Source: Flavobacteriia bacterium
GTDB lineage: Bacteria; Bacteroidota; Bacteroidia; Flavobacteriales_D; Crocinitomicaceae
Reading direction: 5' to 3'
Assembly: GCA_016178305.1 (NCBI GenBank)
Contig: JACOTM010000030.1
Location: forward strand, 1-64,000
DNA length: 64,000 nt
The notes under the pieces are model-generated. The model saw only the letters and a list, made by a program, of their open reading frames with translations. It had not been told where the DNA came from and searched no databases. Of this stretch, positions 9,621-20,057 are shown piece after piece (positions within the stretch are counted from its first letter, which is position 1; the number at the start of each line of letters is the position of its first letter). The position numbers and the translations under genes are program-made.

Positions 9621-10360
9621 TTTGCTAAAGCCAAACTAATTACACTGATACAAAGGTCGGGATTATTTTTTTGAATTTCTCGAATTATTGCCTCTAAGGT
9701 AGCTCCAGTTGTGATAACATCATCAATTATCGCGATATGTTTCAGGTTTTTCGCTTTATTTTTTGAAGAAGAAAATTTGTTCTCAACATTTTCCCAACGT
9801 TTTAATTTTCCTTTTTTTGTTTGACTTTCTGTATTTTTTGTTCGGGAAATTAAATCGGTTATTACAGGAATGTTTAATTCCAAAGCGATACCATCAGCTA
9901 ATTTTTCACTTTGATTGTACCCCCGAAGGAACAGTTTTTGGGAATGTAATGGTACAGGAATCAATGCATTTAAATCTTTAAATGCTTCGATGTTTTTGAT
10001 TTTTTCACCCATTTTTTTCCCAAGTTGAACACCAATCTTCGGTTTGTCTTTGTACTTTAAAGCATGTAAAATAGGTTGAATTTTCTTTCCTTTTTCAAAA
10101 TAAAACATTGAATACGTTGCCTTCAAGTGAACCCTGCCCCAAAATAATTGATCTAATTCCGTTGGTTCCTTAAATTTTTCATAATACGTAAATTTCAAAT
10201 CAATTGCGCAAAATGGGCAAATAAAATCTTTGAAATCTATTAATTCATTCTGACAAGAAACACAGGAGTTTGGATAAATCAAATGGAATAAATGCTCTTT
10301 TAATTTTAAAAGATTTTTTAGTCTAAATGTTGACATTTCCGTGCTTGTGTTAAGTTCCAA
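9617..10360 (-). CDS. ComF family phosphoribosyltransferase
   Basis: N-terminal zinc finger CVSCQNEL..CPFC, PRPP loop IDDVITTGAT. Confidence 0.85.
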   Translation of the reverse strand: MELNTSTEMSTFRLKNLLKLKEHLFHLIYPNSCVSCQNELIDFKDFICPFCAIDLKFTYYEKFKEPTELDQLFWGRVHLKATYSMFYFEKGKKIQPILHALKYKDKPKIGVQLGKKMGEKIKNIEAFKDLNALIPVPLHSQKLFLRGYNQSEKLADGIALELNIPVITDLISRTKNTESQTKKGKLKRWENVENKFSSSKNKAKNLKHIAIIDDVITTGATLEAIIREIQKNNPDLCISVISLALAK

Positions 10361-10486
10361 TTCATATACACATTTTTATGTTAAAAACAACAAAAAAATA
10401 AACTTGACAATCGAAAAAAACTGTCGTAAATTTATGTAAAAATAGCAAACTTATTTGTTTTCAGTTAATTGATGAAGTTGAAAAAT

Positions 10487-10612
10487 TTATCGACAAAAAA
10501 GGTTTATAGGACTGTGAATATCTTTAATTCTGATGTTGATAAAACTGCTATCATTTGTTTACAAAGGGATTGAGGGTGTAATTGTTCATAACCTCTTTGA
10601 CGTTGTGAATTT
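10487..10612. promoter_or_regulatory. Cluster of near-consensus DnaA-box-like 9-mers upstream of nrdB
   Basis: TTATCGACA 10487, TGTGAATAT 10513, TGTTGATAA 10534, TGTTCATAA 10583 (each one mismatch from TTATNCACA/TGTGNATAA), TGTGAATTT 10604. Confidence 0.3.
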
Positions 10613-10797
10613 CTTTACTTGTGAAAGCTTAGAATTTTGACAATTTTTGTATCCCCAAACGAGGGAAGCACTACTCAAAAAAAAGTCCTCAATTTTGAAA
10701 GAAAAAGAAAGGATTACTTGAAAGAAAATTAAACTGAAAAAAAGAAAAACAATTGATTTGTTTTTCAAAATGAAAACCGATAATAAAAAACGTAAAA

Positions 10798-11772
10798 ATG
10801 CAGGCAGAACCAATTTTAGAACCAAATAAAAATAGATTTGTTCTATTCCCGATTCAACACGATGATATTTGGTCTTTTTACAAAAGAGCAGAAGCTAGTT
10901 TTTGGACGGCTGAAGAAATCGATTTATCGCAAGATTTGGTTGACTGGGAGACAAAATTAAGTGACGATGAACGTCATTTTATTAAACATGTTTTAGCATT
11001 TTTTGCAGCTTCGGACGGTATTGTTAATGAGAATTTAGCAGAAAATTTTATAGCAGAAGTGCAATATACAGAAGCTAAATTTTTCTATGGTTTTCAAATT
11101 ACGATTGAAAATATACATTCAGAAACCTACTCGTTGTTAATTGATACGTATATTCAAGATAACACAGATAAAAATTATTTATTCAATGCTATCGACACAT
11201 TAGATTGCGTAAAGAAAAAAGCAGATTGGGCTTTACGATGGATTGATGAAGGTTCTTTTGCTGAAAGATTAGTTGCCTTCGCAGCTGTTGAAGGAATTTT
11301 CTTTTCAGGTTCGTTTTGTTCTATTTTCTGGTTAAAGAAAAGAGGTTTAATGCCTGGATTATCGTTTTCAAATGAATTAATTTCAAGAGACGAAGGTTTA
11401 CATTGTGATTTTGCTTGTTTGCTTTACAATAATCATTTGATTAATAAACTTTCAAAAGATAAAGTGAAAGAAATAATCATGGATGCTGTTGCCATTGAAA
11501 AAGAATTTGTAACGGACGCAATACCTGTACGTTTAATAGGAATGAATAGTGACTTAATGGGGCAATACATTGAATTCGTTGCAGATCGTTTATTGATGGA
11601 ATTGGGTAATGAAAAAGTTTACAATGCAACGAATCCTTTTGATTTCATGGATATGATTTCGATTGAAGGGAAAACAAATTTCTTTGAAAAACGTGTAGCT
11701 GAATATCAAAAAGCCGGTGTAATGAACGGAGGGAAAGAAGCGCATGGATTTTCAATGGATGAAGATTTCTAA
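10798..11772 (+). CDS. nrdB: Ribonucleoside-diphosphate reductase beta subunit
   Basis: [47 protein letters not shown] diiron motifs. Confidence 0.95.
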   Translation: MQAEPILEPNKNRFVLFPIQHDDIWSFYKRAEASFWTAEEIDLSQDLVDWETKLSDDERHFIKHVLAFFAASDGIVNENLAENFIAEVQYTEAKFFYGFQITIENIHSETYSLLIDTYIQDNTDKNYLFNAIDTLDCVKKKADWALRWIDEGSFAERLVAFAAVEGIFFSGSFCSIFWLKKRGLMPGLSFSNELISRDEGLHCDFACLLYNNHLINKLSKDKVKEIIMDAVAIEKEFVTDAIPVRLIGMNSDLMGQYIEFVADRLLMELGNEKVYNATNPFDFMDMISIEGKTNFFEKRVAEYQKAGVMNGGKEAHGFSMDEDF

Positions 11773-11813
11773 AAAATACTATACTAATTAATAAAACCAA
11801 AGAATAAAAAGGC

Positions 11814-14171
11814 ATGTACGTAGTAAAAAGAGACGGAAGAAAGGAGCCTGTAAAATTTGATAAAATTACAGCTCGTATCATTAAAATGTGTTATGGATTA
11901 GATTCTTTAGTCGTTCCCGAAATGGTGGCTATGAAAGTGATCGAAGGTATTTATGATGGGGTTACAACTTCTAATTTGGATAATTTAGCGGCAGAAGTAG
12001 CAGCAGCTAAAACAATAGATCATCCAGATTATGCGTTGTTGGCATCTCGAATTGCAGTATCGAATCTTCATAAAGAAACGAAAAAAACGTTTTCTGAAGT
12101 GATGGAAGATTTGTACAACTATATCGATCCTAAAACAAATCAAAAAGCAGCTTTATTAGCCGATGATGTCTATGAAGCAGTAATGGCTAATAAAGATTTG
12201 TTAGATTCAAGCATTATTTATGACCGTGATTTCCGTTATGATTATTTTGGTTTTAAAACGTTGACACGTTCTTATTTAATGAAATTAAATGGGAAAATTT
12301 CTGAACGGCCTCAACAAATGTTAATGCGTGTGGCAATTGGAATTCATAAAAATGACATTCAATCAGCAATTAAAACCTACAATTTAATGTCTGAAGGTTG
12401 GTTTACACATGCTACTCCAACTTTATTCAATGCTGGTACACCAAAACCTCAAATGTCTTCTTGTTTCCTATTAACAGTGAAAGAAGATAGCATCGGTGGA
12501 ATATATGACACTTTAAAAAGTTGCGCTCAAATTTCTCAGTCTGCTGGTGGAATTGGACTTTCGATTCACGATATTCGTGCGAAAGGTTCTTATATCAAAG
12601 GAACAAATGGTACTTCAAATGGTATTGTTCCAATGTTAAGAGTTTTCAATGATACAGCTCGCTATGTAGATCAAGGAGGGGGGAAAAGAAAAGGATCTTT
12701 CGCAATTTACATGGAACCATGGCATGCTGATATTTTTGATTTCCTAGATTTGAAGAAAAATCATGGTAAAGAAGAACAAAGAGCGAGAGATTTATTCTAC
12801 GCTTTATGGATTCCCGATTTATTCATGAAACGTGTAAAAGAAAATGGAGATTGGACATTGATGTGCCCTCACGAATGTCCCGGTTTATCAGATACGCACA
12901 GTGCTGAATTTGAAGCATTATATACAAAATATGAAACTGAAGGTAAAGGTAGAAAAACAATAAAAGCACAAGACTTGTGGTTCAAAATTTTAGAATCTCA
13001 AATCGAAACCGGAACGCCTTACATGTTGTATAAAGATGCTGCAAATGCAAAATCAAATCAACAAAATTTAGGAACTATTAAATCTTCAAATTTATGTACT
13101 GAAATAATGGAATATACAGCTCCAGATGAGATTGCTGTATGTAACTTAGCTTCGATTGCATTACCAAAATTTGTTACAGAAGAAGGAACTTTTGATCACA
13201 ATAAATTATTTGATGTTACCTATCAAGCAACCTTGAATTTGAATAAAATTATTGATGAAAATTTCTATCCTGTAGAAGAAGCTAAAAATTCAAACTTGCG
13301 TCACCGTCCAATTGGTTTAGGTGTTCAAGGTTTGGCTGATGCATTCATCATGATGCGTTTCCCATTCGAATCTGAAGAAGCAAGAGCATTGAATAGAGAA
13401 GTTTTCGAAACAATTTATTATGCTGCTATGACTGCGTCAAAAGACTTAGCGAAAGAATTAGGAGCATACGAAACATACGAAGGCTCACCTGTATCTAAAG
13501 GAATTTTCCAATACGATATGTGGAATGTTGCTCCAACAAATCGATGGGAATGGGATGTATTGAAATCAGAAGTTGCTAAATATGGTGTACGCAATTCATT
13601 GTTATTAGCACCAATGCCTACAGCTTCTACAGCTCAAATTTTAGGAAATAATGAATGTTTTGAACCTTATACATCTAATGTTTATACAAGACGTGTATTA
13701 TCAGGAGAATTCATCGTTGTAAATAAACACTTATTAAAAGATTTAGTAAAAGAAGGTTTATGGACCAAAGAAATGCGTCAAACAATCATGTCAACAAGTG
13801 GCTCGATTCAAAACATTTCCGAAATTCCACAACATTTAAAAGATTTATACAAAACTGCTTGGGAAATTTCTCAAAAAGCAGTTATTGATCAAGCAGCAGA
13901 TAGAGGTGCTTATATCTGTCAATCTCAATCTTTGAATATTTTCATGGAGAATGCAAATTTTGGAAAATTAACATCAATGCATTTCTACGGATGGGAAAAA
14001 GGATTGAAAACAGGAATGTATTATTTACGTACCAAAGCTGCTACAGATGCTATTAAATTTACGGTTGATAAAACAATGGTTCACAATACAGTTGCAAATG
14101 TAGAAGAGCAACAAGCTGCTATCGCATGTTCACTAGACAATCCAGATTCTTGTGAAATGTGTTCTGGCTAG
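11814..14171 (+). CDS. nrdA: Ribonucleoside-diphosphate reductase alpha subunit
   Basis: N-terminal ATP cone, [27 protein letters not shown]-terminal CEMCSG. Confidence 0.95.
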   Translation: MYVVKRDGRKEPVKFDKITARIIKMCYGLDSLVVPEMVAMKVIEGIYDGVTTSNLDNLAAEVAAAKTIDHPDYALLASRIAVSNLHKETKKTFSEVMEDLYNYIDPKTNQKAALLADDVYEAVMANKDLLDSSIIYDRDFRYDYFGFKTLTRSYLMKLNGKISERPQQMLMRVAIGIHKNDIQSAIKTYNLMSEGWFTHATPTLFNAGTPKPQMSSCFLLTVKEDSIGGIYDTLKSCAQISQSAGGIGLSIHDIRAKGSYIKGTNGTSNGIVPMLRVFNDTARYVDQGGGKRKGSFAIYMEPWHADIFDFLDLKKNHGKEEQRARDLFYALWIPDLFMKRVKENGDWTLMCPHECPGLSDTHSAEFEALYTKYETEGKGRKTIKAQDLWFKILESQIETGTPYMLYKDAANAKSNQQNLGTIKSSNLCTEIMEYTAPDEIAVCNLASIALPKFVTEEGTFDHNKLFDVTYQATLNLNKIIDENFYPVEEAKNSNLRHRPIGLGVQGLADAFIMMRFPFESEEARALNREVFETIYYAAMTASKDLAKELGAYETYEGSPVSKGIFQYDMWNVAPTNRWEWDVLKSEVAKYGVRNSLLLAPMPTASTAQILGNNECFEPYTSNVYTRRVLSGEFIVVNKHLLKDLVKEGLWTKEMRQTIMSTSGSIQNISEIPQHLKDLYKTAWEISQKAVIDQAADRGAYICQSQSLNIFMENANFGKLTSMHFYGWEKGLKTGMYYLRTKAATDAIKFTVDKTMVHNTVANVEEQQAAIACSLDNPDSCEMCSG

Positions 14172-14187
14172 AACTAGAAATAAAGTT

Positions 14188-14225
14188 AAAAAAGGTGTCT
14201 TCGACTTGCTCAGACACCTTTTTTT
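14188..14225 (+). terminator. Rho-independent terminator of nrdBA
   Basis: AAAAAAGGTGTCT-TCGACTTGCTC-AGACACCTTTTTTT immediately after the nrdA stop. Confidence 0.9.
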
Positions 14226-14384
14226 GTAACTTCATTTTTATAAATCGTTATCTTATACCGATTGACCTTTGATAATACTGGAATAAAGTTCCAATTTAAT
14301 CAAAGTTATATCGGCATTATACCTGAAAAATATACTGGTAAATTCAAAGTGAAAATGGTATTAACATCCATATAAACATAAAAT

Positions 14385-15197
14385 ATGAAATTTCTAATCT
14401 TACTTATTTCAATCAGTTTATTCCAAAATTTTGTTTTTTCTCAAAACAAGGAAATATTCACTATTTACTTTGAAACAAATTCCTCTAAACCTCAACAAAA
14501 CGAATTGAAAAGATTAGATGATTTTCTCCAAAGATCAAAAAATCCAGATTTTAAAATCCAAAATGTGAGTTCTTACACGGACACAATCGGAAGTGTAATT
14601 TCTAATGAAAAATTATCCTTAAACAGGTTAAATACCATACTAAAAATCATAAATTCAAAAGGAATTATTGTAGAATCAACAAATTCAATTGGGGAAAAAT
14701 ACCCCACTTCAATTGATTCAAAAACGATTGAATTGACAAAATTCAGAAAAGTTGAAATTACCTATTATTTTACCGAACAGCCAAAACCTATTCAAACAGA
14801 GCTAGCAGATTCAATTCCTAAAGAAACTGTCAATTTAGCCAAATTCAGAGAAAATGTTACTTCAGAAACACCAATTGTATTAGATGTGAAATTTTATGGC
14901 GGAACAGCTAATCTACTCCCAGGTTCAGAAGATGAAATCAATGCTCTATATAAATTTTTAGCAGGAAATAAAAACATTGCAGCCCTCATTCGCGGACATG
15001 TTTGTTGTATGGATGATATGTCTTTATCGATTCTAAGAGCAAGTGCCGTGTATGATTTATTAATAAAAAGTGGAATTGAACCAAGTCGTTTGGATTTTAA
15101 AGGATTTAGTAATTCCTTGCCAGTCGTAAGTCCTGAATATACCGAAGAAGATCGTCAAAAAAATAGACGGGTTGATGTTGTTTTTTCTAAAATTTAG
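14385..15197 (+). CDS. OmpA family protein
   Basis: Signal peptide; C-terminal OmpA-like segment (IRGHVCCMDDMSLSILRASAVYDLLIKSGIEPSRLDFKGFSNSLPVV...RQKNRRVDVVF). Confidence 0.8.
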   Translation: MKFLILLISISLFQNFVFSQNKEIFTIYFETNSSKPQQNELKRLDDFLQRSKNPDFKIQNVSSYTDTIGSVISNEKLSLNRLNTILKIINSKGIIVESTNSIGEKYPTSIDSKTIELTKFRKVEITYYFTEQPKPIQTELADSIPKETVNLAKFRENVTSETPIVLDVKFYGGTANLLPGSEDEINALYKFLAGNKNIAALIRGHVCCMDDMSLSILRASAVYDLLIKSGIEPSRLDFKGFSNSLPVVSPEYTEEDRQKNRRVDVVFSKI

Positions 15198-15207
15198 AAA
15201 ATAAAAG

Positions 15208-15241
15208 ATTCCAAAAAATTGAAATTTCAATTTTTTGGAAT
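15208..15241. terminator. Perfect 34-bp palindrome, probable terminator or regulatory hairpin
   Basis: ATTCCAAAAAATTGAAA|TTTCAATTTTTTGGAAT, 10 nt after an OmpA-family stop codon. Confidence 0.55.
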
Positions 15242-15269
15242 ACTATAAGCTTTCCATTTAAAAAGAAAC

Positions 15270-15277
15270 TATCTTTG
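15270..15277 (+). promoter_or_regulatory. Bacteroidota -7 promoter element (TATCTTTG) upstream of mgtE
   Basis: Match to TAnnTTTG, 14 nt before the mgtE ATG. Confidence 0.5.
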
Positions 15278-15291
15278 TAAAAAAACTCAAA

Positions 15292-16647
15292 ATGCGTTTC
15301 GAACTCACGAAAGAATTTTTAGAAGAATTTCGTCAGGCCATAGTTGAACAAAACAACTCATGGATTATTGAGTATATTCACGAATTGCACTTTGCTGATA
15401 TTGCTGATTTATTAGATCAATTAAGTAATGAAGAAGCAAAATATGTTTATTTTCAATTAACAGAAGATCAGCAAGCGGATGTCTTGATGGAATTGGAAGA
15501 AGAAGTCAGAGACCGATTCTTAAAATCACTTTCTACTAAAGAAATTGCAGACCAGCTTGAAAATCTAGACTCAGATGATGCAGCAGATATCTTAGGAGAA
15601 TTATCAGATGATAAAATTCAAGAGGTAATCTCTCAAATGGATGATGATGAAGCGGCAGAAGATATCGTTGAATTATTGAATTATGACGAAGATACTGCCG
15701 GAGGTTTGATGCAGAAAGAATTTATTCAAGTAAAATTGGATTGGCCTGTAAATCGTTGCTTAGTCGAACTTAGAAGACAAGCTGAAAATGTTGAAAATGT
15801 TTATACAATATACGTTGTAGATGATATTAATAAATTAGTAGGTATTCTTTCTTTGAAAAGATTATTATTCGCTAACACGAAGACATTAATCAAAGATTTA
15901 TATCAAAGTAAAAATATTATATCTGTAAAAACAAGCGATACCAGTGAAAAAGTGGCTCAAACAATGGATAAGTACGATTTAGTTTCGATTCCTGTTGTTG
16001 ATTTGCAAAACAAACTTGTTGGTCGAATTACGATTGATGATGTTGTTGATATCATTAAAGAAGAAGCAGATAGAGATTTTCAATTAGCATCAGGTATTTC
16101 TGAGAAAATTGAAGAAAATGCATCTGTATGGCGTTCTACAAGAGCCCGATTACCATGGCTATTGATAGGAATGTTTGGAGGAGTTTTAGGTGCTCAAGTA
16201 ATTTCAGGATTTTCTTTAGGAATTAGTAAAGTACCTTTGTTGGCATCATTTATTCCATTAATTACAGCAATGGGAGGAAATGTCGGGGTACAATCCTCCG
16301 CAATTGTTGTGCAATCCTTAGCAAAAGGAAATATGCAGTTTAGCAATATTTTTCAAAAATTATCCCGGGAAGCATTGGTCGGATTGTTAAACGGTACTTT
16401 TTTAGCAATTATCATTTACGGCATCGCAACTTTTATACTAGGGAACGCAACTTTAGGTTTTGTTGTCAGTATTTCGTTATTCGTGACGATTTTTTTCGCC
16501 GCAATATTTGGAACTTTAATCCCATTAGTACTATCAAAATATAAAATTGACCCAGCATTAGCAACTGGACCTTTCGTAACAACATTGAACGATGTCTTAG
16601 GATTGTTTATCTACTTTACGGTAGGTATGTTGCTTTATAATTTATAA
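15292..16647 (+). CDS. mgtE: Magnesium transporter MgtE
   Basis: MgtE N domain, CBS pair, membrane domain (GGNVGVQSSAIVVQSLA, PFVTTLNDVLGLFIYF). Confidence 0.95.
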   Translation: MRFELTKEFLEEFRQAIVEQNNSWIIEYIHELHFADIADLLDQLSNEEAKYVYFQLTEDQQADVLMELEEEVRDRFLKSLSTKEIADQLENLDSDDAADILGELSDDKIQEVISQMDDDEAAEDIVELLNYDEDTAGGLMQKEFIQVKLDWPVNRCLVELRRQAENVENVYTIYVVDDINKLVGILSLKRLLFANTKTLIKDLYQSKNIISVKTSDTSEKVAQTMDKYDLVSIPVVDLQNKLVGRITIDDVVDIIKEEADRDFQLASGISEKIEENASVWRSTRARLPWLLIGMFGGVLGAQVISGFSLGISKVPLLASFIPLITAMGGNVGVQSSAIVVQSLAKGNMQFSNIFQKLSREALVGLLNGTFLAIIIYGIATFILGNATLGFVVSISLFVTIFFAAIFGTLIPLVLSKYKIDPALATGPFVTTLNDVLGLFIYFTVGMLLYNL

Positions 16648-16745
16648 ACTATTTTTATGAAATAGCGATACAAACAAATTGCGCAAGCACCAATGAAAAA
16701 ACAAGACGTATTCCATTGTACAATTGAAAAACAAAATACTTACTT

Positions 16746-17687
16746 ATGAAAATTGTATTTCTGGATGAAGTGCATTCAATTTTAACTGAACGATTACAAA
16801 AATCAGGATTTGAATGTTTGCACATAGAAAATGCTTCACTTGAAGAAAGTCAAAAATATGTTCATGATGCAGATGGCATTGTCATCCGTTCAAAATATCC
16901 GATGAATGAAGATTTTTTGAAATTTGCTCCCCATTTAAAATTTATAGCCCGATCAGGAGCAGGTATGGAAAATATTGACATTCCTTATTGTGAAAGCCGA
17001 AATATCCATTTATTTAATTCTCCCGAAGGAAATCGAAATGCAGTTGCGGAACATGCTTTGGGGATGTTATTGGCATTAATGAATAATATTAAAAAATCAA
17101 ATAAGGAAATAACAACAGGAATTTGGGACAGAGAAGGAAATAGAGGTATTGAATTAGACGGAAAAACGGTTGGAATTATTGGATATGGAAATAATGGTAA
17201 AGCATTTGCGAAAAAATTGAGGGGATTTGATGTAAATGTGTTAGCTTATGATAAATATAAAGATAGTTTCGGTAGTGATTTTGTAAAAGAGTGCACCTTA
17301 GAAGCTATTCTGGATCAAGCAGATGTGATTAGCTTTCATATCCCTCAAAATCAAGAAACTGTTTATTTTGCAGATGAAACTTTTTTCAAGAGTTTAGCTA
17401 AACCTATTTTTTTATTAAACTTATCTCGAGGTAAAATTGTAAATGCTAAAGCTTTAGTTGAAGCAATACAAAATGGACAAGTTTTAGGAGCTGGATTGGA
17501 TGTAATCGAATATGAAAAAACAAGTTTTGAAGCCTTTTTTGAACAAAATTTACCTGAACCATTTCAGTTTTTACTGAATGCTCATAATGTGATTTTAACC
17601 CCACATATAGGAGGTTGGACCAATGAAAGTTATTTTAAATTAAGTAATGTTTTGGCCGATAAAATTCTTGATTTTTATCCCGAATAA
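16746..17687 (+). CDS. D-isomer-specific 2-hydroxyacid dehydrogenase family (phosphoglycerate dehydrogenase-like)
   Basis: ARSGAGMENID, GKTVGIIGYGNNGKAF, LNLSRGKIV, HIGGWT. Confidence 0.85.
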   Translation: MKIVFLDEVHSILTERLQKSGFECLHIENASLEESQKYVHDADGIVIRSKYPMNEDFLKFAPHLKFIARSGAGMENIDIPYCESRNIHLFNSPEGNRNAVAEHALGMLLALMNNIKKSNKEITTGIWDREGNRGIELDGKTVGIIGYGNNGKAFAKKLRGFDVNVLAYDKYKDSFGSDFVKECTLEAILDQADVISFHIPQNQETVYFADETFFKSLAKPIFLLNLSRGKIVNAKALVEAIQNGQVLGAGLDVIEYEKTSFEAFFEQNLPEPFQFLLNAHNVILTPHIGGWTNESYFKLSNVLADKILDFYPE

Positions 17688-17815
17688 AATTTATTCATTT
17701 TTCTTAATTTTTTTCATGTTGTGAACTTAATTATTATAAATTTGCATCATCAAATAATAAATTATTTATATGAAATCAAATTTTAAAACTTGATTTATCT
17801 TCAAGAGCTGATAAC

Positions 17816-19204
17816 ATGGTACAATTGATAGATGCACAATTGATGGAGATTATTCTAGCAAAAAGAATAGAAAATTCTGCAAATGGAATACCACCGAGAT
17901 TGTTTTATTCTTTACCAAAATTAGATAATGAAATATTGTATTTCGATAGTAAAGAACATTTGGAAGAAGTTTATGATTTAGTTACAGATTTTGTTTCTAT
18001 GAATAATTCTGAGAATGTGACATCTTTAAATATTTTATCTAGAATTGAAAAGGAGTTTAATAATTATGTTTCCTTTAATAAAATGTTCGAAGACAAATAT
18101 GATTTTGACCATAATTCATTTACTGATGCAGAGGTAACAAAAATTGAAAAAGAAGATTTTATTAATGATGAAATTTTAAAAACATTTTTAAATTCTAACC
18201 GCTTGATTGGATTTGGAGATAAAATTTATTTTTACCTTAACAGAGGAACTTTTATTTCCTTTGAAAAGGGTAGAAATAATCTTATTGAAATTGTTAAGAA
18301 TTATGTGAGTAAAGAAGTAATTAATGATAAAGAGGAAAATACGAACTCTAGCATAGATGCTGTATTTATTCACACTACTGGTTTTAATGTAGAATCTAAA
18401 GATCATCATATTGATGTACATGAAAAGGGAATTGTTGTTGATCAATGGGATCCAGATTATTTGATCACGTATTACACAAAGATTGACCAATATGATATAC
18501 CTGGAAATTGTGTCCAATCTACAAAAGGATTGCAAATTTATTTAAATAGAACTGTGAATGAATTTGGAGCAGGAGGAGGAGGGTACTCAGAAGGAGTAAG
18601 TTATTCTTCTATTGATGACTCGTATTTAATTGTAGAGTGGGGTGATGGAACAACGGATCAATATAATAATTTTATGGGACAAGCTGTTTATCATACTTAC
18701 TCTGGTGAGGGAGATTATTATCCAAAAACAAGTTTGTACTTTAAAGTTAACGGAAATTGGTTGCTTATAGAAGATGGTGCAGGTACTAATGGAATTCCTC
18801 TATATTTTGGAATTCATGGTGAATGTTCATATTCAGATATAGAAAAATATGATGGAGTAATATCGGGTGATTGGAAAATGACTTGTAAATTATGGGTTAA
18901 TGATAATATTTTAGGGAACCATATAGGTGCATATACACATGGTTGGAAATACGTTAACGGAAAGTGGAAAAGAAAGATTTCAAATATTAATGCGCAAGTT
19001 GATGGTGTTTTTCGTGATGGCAGTTGTGTGGCAACTGAACATAAGACAGGATCTGATACAGAAAATCAGGAAAGAGTGCAAGTTACTAAAACAAAATTAT
19101 TTAAAAAGTATAAAACACATGGAAATGGAGATGTCAAATCTCACCATAATTTGGTCAAAAATGGAATAAATATTAATTTGGGTTTAAGTTTGAATCCCTG
19201 TTAA
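17816..19204 (+). CDS. Hypothetical protein with a PKD-like segment, no signal peptide
   Basis: ORF track; VEWGDGTTDQY...VYHTYSGEGDYYPKTSLYFKV is PKD-like; next gene begins 2 nt after its end. Confidence 0.75.
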   Translation: MVQLIDAQLMEIILAKRIENSANGIPPRLFYSLPKLDNEILYFDSKEHLEEVYDLVTDFVSMNNSENVTSLNILSRIEKEFNNYVSFNKMFEDKYDFDHNSFTDAEVTKIEKEDFINDEILKTFLNSNRLIGFGDKIYFYLNRGTFISFEKGRNNLIEIVKNYVSKEVINDKEENTNSSIDAVFIHTTGFNVESKDHHIDVHEKGIVVDQWDPDYLITYYTKIDQYDIPGNCVQSTKGLQIYLNRTVNEFGAGGGGYSEGVSYSSIDDSYLIVEWGDGTTDQYNNFMGQAVYHTYSGEGDYYPKTSLYFKVNGNWLLIEDGAGTNGIPLYFGIHGECSYSDIEKYDGVISGDWKMTCKLWVNDNILGNHIGAYTHGWKYVNGKWKRKISNINAQVDGVFRDGSCVATEHKTGSDTENQERVQVTKTKLFKKYKTHGNGDVKSHHNLVKNGININLGLSLNPC

Positions 19205-19205
19205 G

Positions 19206-20057
19206 ATGAAAAAAAGTTTAATCGTTCTACAATTTATAATATTTTCAATGCAACTTACTGCTCAAAACAGTGAGTTGCAATTGCAATTTCGATATGGATA
19301 TCCTACTGATAATTTAAAAGGGGTAAATACGATAATAAAGCCAAACATTTACCACACAACTTTTTTACATTACGCTCCTGTTCGTGATTTGAGTGGAGTC
19401 GCTATTTACAAATATAAAATCTGGAATAAGCACAATGTTTTTATTTCTTACGGTATAGAATTGGCTCAAAGCAAGGATTATTTGCCCATTTTTGACAGAA
19501 TTAACAATCGTCATGTGGCTAATGTGGATCTGCTTAACAATCGGTATGCCTTTCATTACGGGGTAAGTAAACAATTTTCATTGATTGAAGGTAAAGTGAT
19601 ACTGGATTTGGGTTTTGATTTCGTCAAGCGACATTATTTTTCAGAAGAGAGAAAAATAAACGGTTTCGGGATTTGCTGGGATGACACGTTGGTGAAATAT
19701 GACTATTCGATTAATATACAATCTGGAAGGTATTATTTGAATTCAGGATTTCATCCGGGAAAATATTTCACGAATGCACATATTGATTGGAATGCAACAT
19801 TGAAAATTAAGCTCTTAAAAAAAATGTTTTTGAACTTGGGTGTGAGCTATTCTCGTAATTATTATTATTATTTTAATGAAAACTTCAATGTAACCTATTA
19901 CAAGGCAGGTAATCCGTATCCTGTTGCTCTTGTCAAACAGCAAGGTTATAGTGGTAATGATAAAGAGATTGTAAGAAACAATTACTTTTATATAAATTTA
20001 GGATTGTCTTATAAATTTAATCTTAAAAAGAGAACTCCAACTCAACCAACAAATTAA
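19206..20057 (+). CDS. Hypothetical outer-membrane beta-barrel protein (paralog 1)
   Basis: Signal peptide (MQLTAQ); similar to the next ORF (RYGYPTDNLK / RYGFATNNLK; YKYKIWNKHNVF / YKFKIWKKQKLF; LDLGFDFVKR / LDLGVNVIKR). Confidence 0.7.
   Translation: MKKSLIVLQFIIFSMQLTAQNSELQLQFRYGYPTDNLKGVNTIIKPNIYHTTFLHYAPVRDLSGVAIYKYKIWNKHNVFISYGIELAQSKDYLPIFDRINNRHVANVDLLNNRYAFHYGVSKQFSLIEGKVILDLGFDFVKRHYFSEERKINGFGICWDDTLVKYDYSINIQSGRYYLNSGFHPGKYFTNAHIDWNATLKIKLLKKMFLNLGVSYSRNYYYYFNENFNVTYYKAGNPYPVALVKQQGYSGNDKEIVRNNYFYINLGLSYKFNLKKRTPTQPTN

Noticed and set aside
10586-10825. 79-aa minus ORF upstream of nrdB
   Set aside because: Overlaps the nrdB start and the candidate regulatory region; low-complexity composition.
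18188-18535. 115-aa minus ORF inside the 462-aa hypothetical gene
   Set aside because: Antisense shadow; plus-strand frame is longer and part of a tight operon.
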